A stretch of DNA of 13,678 nucleotides from Oscillospiraceae bacterium. Lineage in GTDB: Bacteria; Bacillota; Clostridia; Oscillospirales; Oscillospiraceae. This document shows positions 1 through 6,230 of the stretch, one piece after another. The first letter of the stretch is position 1; every line of letters begins with the position of its first letter. Below the pieces are notes generated by a model. It saw nothing but the letters and a program-made list of their open reading frames with translations, was not told where the DNA came from and ran no database searches. The translations under genes and the position numbers were made by a program. The DNA is taken from NCBI GenBank assembly GCA_020025395.1, contig JAHHSE010000029.1, positions 1-13,678 of the forward strand, given 5' to 3'.

Positions 1-1
1 T

Positions 2-30
2 ATTATAACCATTTTTCCGATAAATAGAAA
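2..30 (-). promoter_or_regulatory. Weak candidate promoter for a leftward gene outside the window
   Basis: On the minus strand a perfect TATAAT lies at 2-7. It is preceded after 17 bp by TTTCTA at 25-30, a poor match (3 of 6) to the -35 consensus. If real, it would drive a leftward gene beyond the window edge. Bases 1-55 are otherwise AT-rich and hold no recognisable gene. The AT richness makes a chance -10 match quite possible. Confidence 0.2.
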
Positions 31-55
31 GCCCTAAAATAAAGAAACTTTGAGG

Positions 56-105
56 GGATCCAAAAAGGAGCGGGGTGAAAATTCACCCCGCTCCTTTTTG
101 GATCC
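56..105. terminator. Long palindromic intrinsic terminator, probably bidirectional
   Basis: Two perfectly complementary 23-base arms (56-78 and 83-105) flank a 4-base loop. The GC-rich core (GGAGCGGGGTGA and its complement) is bordered by A5 on the left and T5 on the right, so on either strand the hairpin is followed by a U-tract. The dyad continues past these tracts into GGATCC at both ends. It lies 5 bases beyond the stop codon of the Asp23/Gls24-family gene, so it should end the leftward spoIIIA-gls24 transcript. It could equally stop a rightward transcript entering from the left. Confidence 0.9.
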
Positions 106-110
106 TAGTT

Positions 111-479
111 TTACTTTTCAAAGGTGACTCCCGCCACATGGACATTGACGGATTTGACATCCAGTCCGCTGGTGGCCTCGACCGAGTTGGCCACCGCGTC
201 CTGAACCTGCTTGGCAACCTCCAGAACCGTGGAGCCATAGCGCACCAGGAGGGAGATATCCACCACCACGGCCCCTTCCTCCATGCTCACACGAACCCCT
301 TTGGCAATGTTCTTTTTCCCCAACAGCTCCGCCAGGTCACTTCCCAGGTTGGCAGCCAGACTCCCTACCCCCTCTACCTCCAGAGCGGCGGCGGCCGCAA
401 TGACAGCCAGAACTTCCTCCGAAATATGGATGTTTCCCATCTCATCAGGATGAGAGATATACTCACGGCTTTCAGACAT
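111..479 (-). CDS. Asp23/Gls24 family envelope stress response protein (YqhY-like)
   Basis: The protein is 122 residues and belongs to the Asp23/Gls24 (DUF322) family, small alkaline- or envelope-stress-associated proteins of Gram-positive bacteria. The family signature is visible near the N-terminus (GNIHISEEVLAVIAAAAALE), followed by the conserved EGVGSL stretch and a C-terminal VNVHVAGVTF strand. I chose the ATG at 479 because it has a GGAG ribosome site 9 bases upstream; the longer open frame to 608 would run into spoIIIAH. It follows spoIIIAH by 70 bases and is the last gene before a strong terminator. In Bacillus subtilis the paralogue YqhY also lies downstream of spoIIIA and has been linked to acetyl-CoA carboxylase, but there accB and accC intervene. 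A weak internal promoter (TAAAAT on the minus strand at 511-516) is possible. The molecular function is not established. Confidence 0.9.
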   Translation of the reverse strand: MSESREYISHPDEMGNIHISEEVLAVIAAAAALEVEGVGSLAANLGSDLAELLGKKNIAKGVRVSMEEGAVVVDISLLVRYGSTVLEVAKQVQDAVANSVEATSGLDVKSVNVHVAGVTFEK

Positions 480-549
480 GATGACACGCTCCTTTTCATG
501 ACTTGCCATCATTTTACCACACATTTGAAAAAAAACAAATGGTTTTTCC

Positions 550-1116
550 TTAATTCGCCTCAATGATTTTAATTTGTCCCGCCGTGAAATCCGTTTCCCC
601 CATAACAATATCTGTAATCTTGGCGGTATCCGAGGTGGTCAGCCCTCCTTCGGTCGCTCCCACCACAATACTGATGGAGTTATCGCTGATAAAGGCCACA
701 CAGTCGCTATACCCCTTTGCCGTAATCAGATTTTCTATCTGTGCCTCACTTACGGTGGTGCTTGCCATGGTCTGGATGGTCTCATTGGCCTCATCCTTCA
801 CCGACTGATCCACGCCTTCCTCCGAAGCGGCTTGACGGAGAAGGCTCAGCGCAGAATCGCGGGCCTGCTGGCGGTTCAGTCTGGCCGAGGCAAAATAATT
901 GTCCTCTGTCACCGTTGTCCCCTCTCCCACTGTAAGGTCTCCCTCCCCCAGAACAGGGTCCTTTTCTGTGCCGCCCACCAGTGCGGCCTCACCCAGGGTT
1001 TTCCCTACTCCGGCGCTTTCTCCCGGGTCCTGACTGTAGGACCAATTGAGGTAGACCGCCATACACACAAACAGAACAATTGCCACCACCACAGCATTTC
1101 TTTTCCAGAGTTTCAT
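550..1116 (-). CDS. spoIIIAH: Stage III sporulation protein AH (SpoIIIAH)
   Basis: The 188-residue protein is the mother-cell partner of forespore SpoIIQ. In characterised sporulators the two form the channel spanning the intermembrane space during engulfment. The N-terminus (MKLWKRNAVVVAIVLFVC, then a hydrophobic run to about residue 25) is a short cytoplasmic tail plus one membrane anchor. The extracellular part holds a charged, probably helical segment (about residues 70-115) and a C-terminal YscJ/FliF-like ring-building fold. It is somewhat shorter than the B. subtilis protein (218 residues). An upstream in-frame TTG at 1143 would overlap spoIIIAG. The ATG at 1116 is preferred because GAGGG lies 8 bases upstream and the protein then begins with the family's typical sequence. 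It follows spoIIIAG after 11 bases. Confidence 0.96.
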   Translation of the reverse strand: MKLWKRNAVVVAIVLFVCMAVYLNWSYSQDPGESAGVGKTLGEAALVGGTEKDPVLGEGDLTVGEGTTVTEDNYFASARLNRQQARDSALSLLRQAASEEGVDQSVKDEANETIQTMASTTVSEAQIENLITAKGYSDCVAFISDNSISIVVGATEGGLTTSDTAKITDIVMGETDFTAGQIKIIEAN

Positions 1117-1127
1117 CCTAAACGCCC

Positions 1128-1649
1128 TCACTTTCCTCTGCAAATCGATATCTTATCCGCTCCCAAGCCGGTCAGCGCCGAGACCGCCTCCACTAACTTG
1201 AGGCGCACCCCCGGATTCTCCCCACCGGTACAGACCACCAGCGCCCCCTGAAATTCCGGGTAGAGCTGCTCTAAAAGAACCGGCTCCTGTGTGCCAGAGC
1301 CTTTGGAAACCACCACGGTCTCCGCAGCCCGCTCACTGCTCCCCTCCCGCAGGGTGGTACGGTCGTCCTGCGCCAGAATCCTGCGGGAAGTGCCGCTGAC
1401 CGTTAAGCTCACTCGAACCTCTCCGGCCCCCTCAATCTGGCTGAGGGCCTCTGAAAGTTTCTGCTCCATGGCTTCCAAATCAAATCCCATGACAGCCCCC
1501 ATAGTCTGTTCCTCCGTTTTCTGAGACGCTCCCCCTTTTTCCACAGGCCATAAAAGGAGCGCCATCCCCACCAAGGCCACCAATAGGACATATTTGTATT
1601 TTTCTAGAAGGGTCTTTAATAATTCCCCTCCCCTTCCATGCTCTTTCAT
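1128..1649 (-). CDS. spoIIIAG: Stage III sporulation protein AG (SpoIIIAG)
   Basis: The 173-residue protein has a basic N-terminus, one membrane segment at about residues 19-36 (YKYVLLVALVGMALLLWP), a short variable linker and a soluble domain from about residue 55 to the end. In B. subtilis SpoIIIAG assembles into a large ring in the mother-cell/forespore intermembrane space through a ring-building motif related to type III secretion proteins. The stretch GAGEVRVSLTVSG fits the first strand-helix unit of that fold. It is shorter than the B. subtilis protein (229 residues), probably in the linker and insertion. The ATG at 1649 overlaps the stop of spoIIIAF in an ATGA arrangement, implying translational coupling, and an AAGGTGG ribosome site is present. 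Confidence 0.95.
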   Translation of the reverse strand: MKEHGRGGELLKTLLEKYKYVLLVALVGMALLLWPVEKGGASQKTEEQTMGAVMGFDLEAMEQKLSEALSQIEGAGEVRVSLTVSGTSRRILAQDDRTTLREGSSERAAETVVVSKGSGTQEPVLLEQLYPEFQGALVVCTGGENPGVRLKLVEAVSALTGLGADKISICRGK

Positions 1650-2149
1650 GGTGTTTCACCACCTTCCTGCCGATAGATCTGAGCCTGAGCCGGAATGGCC
1701 AGCTCGGTCTCAATCATTCTGGTCAATTGCCCGCACTGCGCCTCTGTCAGCGCTCCGGTCACTGTCACCGAGGCGGGATAGGGGTACTCCGTCCTCTCCT
1801 CGTCCGCCGCACAGACCACCTCTGCCCGGCAGACGATCCCCATCTGGATGGCCTTGTCTTCTATATATGCGGCGGACCTGGACTCTATGATGGATTTCAT
1901 CAGATCAAAATTGCCCGTTTCCGGATACGAGCCATTTTCCATCAGATCCCCTCTGACTTGGGAGAGACTCCGGGATAAGATCCCATAATCCAACCCGACC
2001 AGAGGTTTAAACAGGGTGAGAATCAGAATCAGGCCCCCCGTCATCGTCCCAATCTTGCGAACCGTCCCCTTGGGCATGATGGCCCCGGCCAGAGCCACCA
2101 GCATGGCCGCCGCAGTCACCGATAGAAGCCAGTCTCGAAAAACCGTCAT
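1646..2149 (-). CDS. spoIIIAF: Stage III sporulation protein AF (SpoIIIAF)
   Basis: The 167-residue protein has two N-terminal hydrophobic segments (about residues 6-24 and 33-51, the second including GGLILILTLFKPL). A C-terminal soluble domain of about 90 residues begins near SIIESRSAAYIED. This two-helix plus extracellular-domain layout is typical of SpoIIIAF, an inner-membrane component of the SpoIIIA-SpoIIQ complex. Its start overlaps the spoIIIAE stop by 4 bases (ATGA), and its own stop overlaps the spoIIIAG start the same way. A GGGGGTGG ribosome site lies 7 bases before the ATG. The match rests on operon position plus the recognisable N-terminal half, because the C-terminal domain is poorly conserved in the family. 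Confidence 0.93.
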   Translation of the reverse strand: MTVFRDWLLSVTAAAMLVALAGAIMPKGTVRKIGTMTGGLILILTLFKPLVGLDYGILSRSLSQVRGDLMENGSYPETGNFDLMKSIIESRSAAYIEDKAIQMGIVCRAEVVCAADEERTEYPYPASVTVTGALTEAQCGQLTRMIETELAIPAQAQIYRQEGGETP

Positions 2150-3252
2150 GGCGTCACCACCCCCGATACAGCGGATATCATAGAGATGAGCAGAAGAAGC
2201 GCACAGGCACCTGTCATCCCAAGCACCAACCCAAAGGCACCTCCAATGGAGGAAATCAGGGAGGTTATTCGGCTCTCCGACAGGGTTGCCGCCAGCGCCG
2301 CCGTCAGTTTATAGACCAGGTAATGGACTCCCAAATGGAGAAAGGGCACCAGACAGATCGCCAGTACCGCCAGCATTCCGGCCGCCCCCACGCTCGCCTT
2401 TAAAATCCCAGCCCCTGCCAGCACGGTCTCCGCCGCATCCGACAGGATCCCTCCTACCACCGGTACCATGCCGGATACCGCAAGCTTTGCCGCCTTCACA
2501 GCGGCGGCATCCGCAGTTCCCGCAATGGCACCACTGACGCTGAGATAGGCTACAAAAAGGAGGAGAAACAGCTTCAACAGCCCGGCAGAGGCCCATTTTA
2601 TCATCTCCGCCATCCGCTTGATCCCATCGTTTCCAATGGCCGCATAGGCTGCGCAAGCCGCGACATAGGCGTATACCATGGGGAGCAGCAGCCGGGAGAT
2701 CATGGTGACCAGCAGATCGGAAAAAAAGATGGTCGCCATTTGATGGGCCATGGCCCCCGCCGGGGCTCCCGATGCCGCCGTCACCACCGCCACACTGGGG
2801 AGCAGAATTTTGGAGAAGGTCTCCATCCTTCCAATGGCTTCCCGTCCCAGGCCGATCAAAGACTGCATATCCGCCACAGACAGAGCGGTAACTGCGGTGA
2901 CCCCCACCAGAGCGGCTACCGAAAGCCCCTTCTCCACCCCTTCCGGCACCATGCCGTCTGAAAGGGAGCAGAGGAGAATTACCAGCAAAATCAGGATCCC
3001 GCTTCGGACCGCTTTCCGCAGAATGCCCGGAAGCTCCTCCTCTCCATGGCGGAAAAGAACCCCTAAATTCTCTTCCAGAGCCACCCCTTCCGCCAGATCC
3101 AATTCGCCCAGATACGCCTCAGCCTCTTGTTCCAACGCTCCCAAGTCCAAAGCGTTGGCCTGCTCCCGGACGATGTCCCGCTCTTCCGTCGCCCCGCAGA
3201 AAAGCAGGAGACAGATCAGGCAGAGAAGGAGACAGAGACACCTTCTTTTCAC
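2146..3252 (-). CDS. spoIIIAE: Stage III sporulation protein AE (SpoIIIAE)
   Basis: SpoIIIAE is the largest polytopic membrane protein of the SpoIIIA channel and is proposed to form part of the export platform. The 368-residue protein starts with a signal-peptide-like sequence (KRRCLCLLLCLICLLLFCGA), then an acidic amphipathic region to about residue 70. Several membrane segments separated by small-residue-rich loops follow (for example GILILLVILLCSLSDG and FLLLFVAYLSVSGAIAG). The open frame reaches 3642, but the first 130 codons are an off-frame reading of spoIIIAD rich in Gly and Arg. The GTG at 3252 overlaps the spoIIIAD stop (GTGA), restores the expected signal sequence and gives a length close to the B. 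subtilis protein (about 400). No strong ribosome site precedes it, so it is probably translated by coupling to spoIIIAD. Confidence 0.94.
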   Translation of the reverse strand: MKRRCLCLLLCLICLLLFCGATEERDIVREQANALDLGALEQEAEAYLGELDLAEGVALEENLGVLFRHGEEELPGILRKAVRSGILILLVILLCSLSDGMVPEGVEKGLSVAALVGVTAVTALSVADMQSLIGLGREAIGRMETFSKILLPSVAVVTAASGAPAGAMAHQMATIFFSDLLVTMISRLLLPMVYAYVAACAAYAAIGNDGIKRMAEMIKWASAGLLKLFLLLFVAYLSVSGAIAGTADAAAVKAAKLAVSGMVPVVGGILSDAAETVLAGAGILKASVGAAGMLAVLAICLVPFLHLGVHYLVYKLTAALAATLSESRITSLISSIGGAFGLVLGMTGACALLLLISMISAVSGVVTP

Positions 3253-3626
3253 AGCATATTTGTCAACAAGGCCAGAACTGCCTCCATGAGAGGCAGAGCC
3301 AAAAAGAGTGCCACCGCCGTCCCTGCCGTCTCCACAAAAACCGCCAATCCCCCCTCTTTGGCATCCCTGCAAAGCTCGGCGGAAACGCGGGTCAGCATGG
3401 CAACTCCGGCTGTTTTGATAATGGGCGCCACCACCGCCGGAGAGAGTCCGGCCGCTTCCTGCAGAGTGTCCAGCATGGTACGCACCCCGGTCAGTGCGTA
3501 GAGAGCGTGTCCGAAGATCACAACCCCTCCGAAAAGGACCAGAACCATAGACAGCTCCGGGGCCTGCTTCCGGACCACCACGGCACACAGGGCTGCTACC
3601 ACCGCCAAAGCGGCAATCTTTTCCAT
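3249..3626 (-). CDS. spoIIIAD: Stage III sporulation protein AD (SpoIIIAD)
   Basis: This small integral-membrane subunit has 125 residues and about three hydrophobic segments, starting MEKIAALAVVAALCAVV and including MVLVLFGGVVIFGHAL and the C-terminal AVALFLALPLMEAVLALL. SpoIIIAC and SpoIIIAD are related membrane proteins of the SpoIIIA complex that may resemble export-apparatus subunits of flagellar or type III secretion systems. Two ATGs compete. The one at 3635 has GAGGG directly abutting it, which is too close. The ATG at 3626 has the same GAGGG 9 bases upstream and matches the usual family N-terminus, so I chose it. The gene follows spoIIIAC closely, and its stop overlaps the GTG of spoIIIAE. 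Confidence 0.94.
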   Translation of the reverse strand: MEKIAALAVVAALCAVVVRKQAPELSMVLVLFGGVVIFGHALYALTGVRTMLDTLQEAAGLSPAVVAPIIKTAGVAMLTRVSAELCRDAKEGGLAVFVETAGTAVALFLALPLMEAVLALLTNML

Positions 3627-3638
3627 TTCTTTCATCCC

Positions 3639-3833
3639 TCATAATCCAAACAAAGTTTTGACCATGGTAAAAAGGTCTGCAATCTCCTGCACCACCATCA
3701 TCAACACCACCACAAGTCCTGCCAGGGTGGTCATCGTGGCCTGTTCGTCCCGCCCCGATCGGCTAAGTACCTGGTTCAAAACCGAAACCAAAATACCGAT
3801 GGCTGCGATTTTGAAGATCAAATCCACATCCAT
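3639..3833 (-). CDS. spoIIIAC: Stage III sporulation protein AC (SpoIIIAC)
   Basis: This 64-residue protein has two membrane helices, the first in DLIFKIAAIGILVSVLNQVL and the second in LAGLVVVLMMVVQEIADLF. They are joined by a short polar loop (SRSGRDEQA). This size, topology and the conserved Asn-Gln after helix 1 are characteristic of SpoIIIAC. The loop resembles that of SpoIIIAD. A GGGAG ribosome site lies 9 bases before the ATG. The gene is 27 bases downstream of spoIIIAB, one of the larger gaps in the operon. Confidence 0.95.
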   Translation of the reverse strand: MDVDLIFKIAAIGILVSVLNQVLSRSGRDEQATMTTLAGLVVVLMMVVQEIADLFTMVKTLFGL

Positions 3834-3860
3834 TATTTACCACTCCCCTGCCCTTAGGCC

Positions 3861-4361
3861 TCAAATCAATAAGATCACGCAAAAAAACCCCGCTGTCACC
3901 CCTAAGATACCAAAAAGGCGGCCTTGACGAAGGCTGTTTTCCTCCTCCTGCGCCAAAAGCCCCCTCAATTCCTCCACCGTAGAGGAGAGCAGAGCCTGTT
4001 CCCCCTCCCGGTCACTCCGTCCCAGACTGGATCCCAGTCGGGCCAGACAGTCCACCGTCCCATTGGACAAACTTCCCCGAAGTCCTTCCGCAGAAGTCCT
4101 CCAGGTCTTCGCAAACCCCTCTTCCCGGTCCTTGCCGCACTGGGAAAAGAACCTGTTTAACGGGGACGGTACTTCCTGACTGAGCAAATCACAAAGCGCA
4201 GGCAGAGGGGTCAGCCGGGTCTGCACCTCACGCTCCATCCGCTCCAATGCCCCGATCAATCTCCGCAGCAAAGCGGTCCTCCGCCGAAGACTCCGTGCCA
4301 TCTCCCAGCCGATTCGGCTCAGGCTCCCCACCACAAGAATGCTTCCCAACAGCTTCAACAT
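3861..4361 (-). CDS. spoIIIAB: Stage III sporulation protein AB (SpoIIIAB)
   Basis: The 166-residue protein has an N-terminal membrane helix (MLKLLGSILVVGS), a long arginine-rich, largely helical cytoplasmic domain (about residues 20-145) and a C-terminal hydrophobic segment (LFGILGVTAGFFCVILLI). This layout resembles the type II secretion and pilus inner-membrane protein GspF, to which SpoIIIAB has been compared, and fits a partner of the SpoIIIAA ATPase. The ATG at 4361 is preceded by a strong GGAGG site. The gene overlaps the end of spoIIIAA by 7 bases. The length agrees with the family (about 170). Confidence 0.94.
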   Translation of the reverse strand: MLKLLGSILVVGSLSRIGWEMARSLRRRTALLRRLIGALERMEREVQTRLTPLPALCDLLSQEVPSPLNRFFSQCGKDREEGFAKTWRTSAEGLRGSLSNGTVDCLARLGSSLGRSDREGEQALLSSTVEELRGLLAQEEENSLRQGRLFGILGVTAGFFCVILLI

Positions 4362-5275
4362 GAACTTTCCTCCAGGGTATGTACCCGATATCGACGGCCA
4401 TCCCCCTCCATCGCAATGGTGATGGCACAGCGAAAGATCCGCAAATCCAACAGCCTCCGATATAAGGGACGGCGGATGAGATCCGTCAGACTGCCCCCGT
4501 GGGCTGTTGCCAGCAGAGATACACCGCAGCCCGCCGCCACCTCCATCGCCGCCAGATCCTGAGGGGCGGTCACCTCATCCATTGCCAGAACCTGGGGGGA
4601 CATCCCCCGCAGGAGCATCAAAACGGCCTCCCCTTTGGGACACCCATCCATCACATCGGTATGTCTTCCCACATCCATCTGTGGGATTCCCCCGCACATC
4701 GCCGCCAACTCTCCCCGCTCATCCGCCAGTCCTACCCGGAGGGGTCGTCCACCCTCCCCCTCGGAAAGCCTGCGGACAATCTCCCGGAGCAGTGTGGTCT
4801 TCCCCCATCCGGGAGGAGCTAAGATCAGTGTACTGTAAAGTATATTTCCCTTCCATATTTCTCCCAGGAAAGGCAGGGAGATCCCGGGAACCTGATGGGC
4901 CACTCTCAGGGCCATAGAGGAAAACTGCCGCAGATTGGAAACCTTTCCTTCTCTCATGATCCCTGTTCCGCACAGCCCCAGACGATGTCCTCCCCGCAAA
5001 GAAACAAACCCGTGACTGACCTGCTCCATCGCCGCATAGGTGGAGGCCTGTGTCGCCCGTTCCAAAATCAGGTCCAGATCTTCCGCCGTGACCGCGCTCC
5101 CGGTAGGATACTCCCTTCCGGCGGCCAGAACTGTCATTCCCTTGCCCATACGCAGCCGAATCTCCTCTGTCTGACTTTGAAGCACCGGGGACAGATGCTC
5201 CACCGCCTCCCGCAGCCGTCGAGGCAAATAGTCCGCCGCCTCCCTCAATTTCTCCCGATTATATTCCGTGACCAT
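4355..5275 (-). CDS. spoIIIAA: Stage III sporulation protein AA (SpoIIIAA), secretion-type ATPase
   Basis: SpoIIIAA is the cytoplasmic ATPase of the SpoIIIA complex, related to type II/IV secretion ATPases. The 306-residue product almost equals the B. subtilis length (307). A Walker A motif APPGWGKTT is at residues 153-161, a Walker B-like QVLAMDEV at 228-235, and the downstream ATAHG at 256-260. An N-terminal domain containing the conserved EEIRLRMGK and SHGFVSLRGGHRLG stretches precedes them. I chose the ATG at 5275 because GAGGTG lies 8 bases upstream; longer in-frame starts at 5308 and 5329 have no good ribosome site. It is the first gene of the operon. A sigma-E-like promoter candidate at 5307-5335 would give it a short leader. 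Confidence 0.96.
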   Translation of the reverse strand: MVTEYNREKLREAADYLPRRLREAVEHLSPVLQSQTEEIRLRMGKGMTVLAAGREYPTGSAVTAEDLDLILERATQASTYAAMEQVSHGFVSLRGGHRLGLCGTGIMREGKVSNLRQFSSMALRVAHQVPGISLPFLGEIWKGNILYSTLILAPPGWGKTTLLREIVRRLSEGEGGRPLRVGLADERGELAAMCGGIPQMDVGRHTDVMDGCPKGEAVLMLLRGMSPQVLAMDEVTAPQDLAAMEVAAGCGVSLLATAHGGSLTDLIRRPLYRRLLDLRIFRCAITIAMEGDGRRYRVHTLEESSC

Positions 5276-5306
5276 TCTCCCGTCACCTCTCCTGTATAGA
5301 TGCTTC

Positions 5307-5335
5307 ATCCTATGAACGCTCGTCCACAAATAGAA
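5307..5335 (-). promoter_or_regulatory. Candidate sigma-E-type promoter of the spoIIIA operon
   Basis: On the minus strand CATAGGAT (5307-5314) resembles the sigma-E -10 consensus CATACAnT. After a 14-bp spacer, TTCTATT (5329-5335) is a partial match (5 of 7) to the sigma-E -35 consensus. spoIIIA is transcribed by sigma-E in B. subtilis, and 14 bp is the normal sigma-E spacing. The start of transcription would fall about 25 bases before spoIIIAA, leaving its ribosome site intact. The match is partial and the assignment rests on recalled consensus, not on experiment. Confidence 0.4.
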
Positions 5336-5337
5336 CA

Positions 5338-5370
5338 GAAAACTGTCCGGCCCCTTTCGAGGCCGGACAG
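5338..5370 (-). terminator. Intrinsic terminator of the M16-lgt-folD operon
   Basis: A perfect 10-bp stem (CTGTCCGGCC paired with GGCCGGACAG, 5343-5370) with an 8-base loop is followed on the minus strand by TTTTC. It starts 23 bases beyond the folD stop codon and separates this operon from spoIIIA. It ends only a few bases before the proposed spoIIIA -35 element. Confidence 0.9.
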
Positions 5371-5393
5371 CTTACATTCTGCAAAATATTCTC

Positions 5394-6230
5394 TTATTTT
5401 TGGCGCATCAGACAGGCTTTCATGGTATTCTCCATCAGAACCGCCCGTGTCATGGGGCCGACACCACCAGGAACAGGTGTAAAGGCACTTGCCTTTTCAT
5501 AGACCTCAGGCAGACAGTCTCCACACAATTTTCCCTCCGCATTCCGATTCATGGCCACATCCACAATCACAGCCCCATCCCGCACCATCTCCGGGGTGAT
5601 GAGGCCCACCCGTCCCACCGCCGTCACCAGCACATCCGCTTGACGGCAGAGTGTCTCCAGTCCCCTGGTCCGGGAATGGCAGATGGTGACGGTGGCATTG
5701 CGCTGAAGAAGAAGGAGGGCCATGGGCTTTCCCACAATATTGCTCCGGCCCACCACAACGCAGTGCTTTCCCTCCAATTCGATCTGATGCTCTTCCAAAA
5801 GCTCCATCACCCCTGCAGGCGTACAGGGAAGAAAGCCCTCCTGTCCCAGCATCAGCCGTCCCATATTGGCCGCATGGAAACCATCCACATCCTTCTCCGG
5901 GGGTATGGCTTCTAAAATCCTCTTTTCATTCAATTCCCCGGGCAGGGGGAGCTGGACAAGGATGCCGTGGATATCCTCTCTGGCCCCCAGCTCCCGAATG
6001 AGGTCTAAAAGCGCTGTCTCTTGGATCTCAGCGGGAAGGGTGTACTCCTCACTGTAAAATCCGCATTCCTCACAATCCTTCCGCTTGCTGTTCACATAGA
6101 TTCGGGAGGCCGGGTCCTCCCCCACCAGCAGTACAGCCAGCCCCGGTTTTACAGAAAGCGCTTTTACTTTACACGCTATTTCTTTCTTCCGTTTGGCTGC
6201 CAAAGCCTTTCCATCAAGCCTGATCGTCAT
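5394..6230 (-). CDS. folD: Bifunctional methylenetetrahydrofolate dehydrogenase/cyclohydrolase FolD
   Basis: FolD interconverts 5,10-methylene-THF and 10-formyl-THF (NADP-dependent dehydrogenase plus cyclohydrolase) in the cytoplasm, supplying one-carbon units for purines and formyl-Met-tRNA. The 278-residue length is normal. The catalytic YVNSK motif (Tyr45, Lys49), VQLPLP (90-97 region), KDVDGF around 113-118, the nucleotide-binding GRSNIVGKP at 161-169 and the C-terminal PVPGGVGPMT at 252-261 are all intact. The ATG at 6230 has AGGGGG about 9 bases upstream; the open frame to 6341 is an off-frame extension into lgt. The start overlaps the lgt stop by 17 bases, so it is the last gene of the operon and is followed by a terminator. 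Confidence 0.97.
   Translation of the reverse strand: MTIRLDGKALAAKRKKEIACKVKALSVKPGLAVLLVGEDPASRIYVNSKRKDCEECGFYSEEYTLPAEIQETALLDLIRELGAREDIHGILVQLPLPGELNEKRILEAIPPEKDVDGFHAANMGRLMLGQEGFLPCTPAGVMELLEEHQIELEGKHCVVVGRSNIVGKPMALLLLQRNATVTICHSRTRGLETLCRQADVLVTAVGRVGLITPEMVRDGAVIVDVAMNRNAEGKLCGDCLPEVYEKASAFTPVPGGVGPMTRAVLMENTMKACLMRQK

Noticed and set aside
522..541. CATTTG-A8-CAAATG dyad between spoIIIAH and the Gls24 gene
   Set aside because: The stem is 6 bp and AT-rich with a homopolymer loop, too weak to be a terminator; it probably reflects low-complexity sequence.
574..1251. A 225-codon plus-strand frame opposite spoIIIAH and spoIIIAG
   Set aside because: Composition is Arg/Pro/Ser/His-rich shadow coding; both genes on the minus strand are clear.
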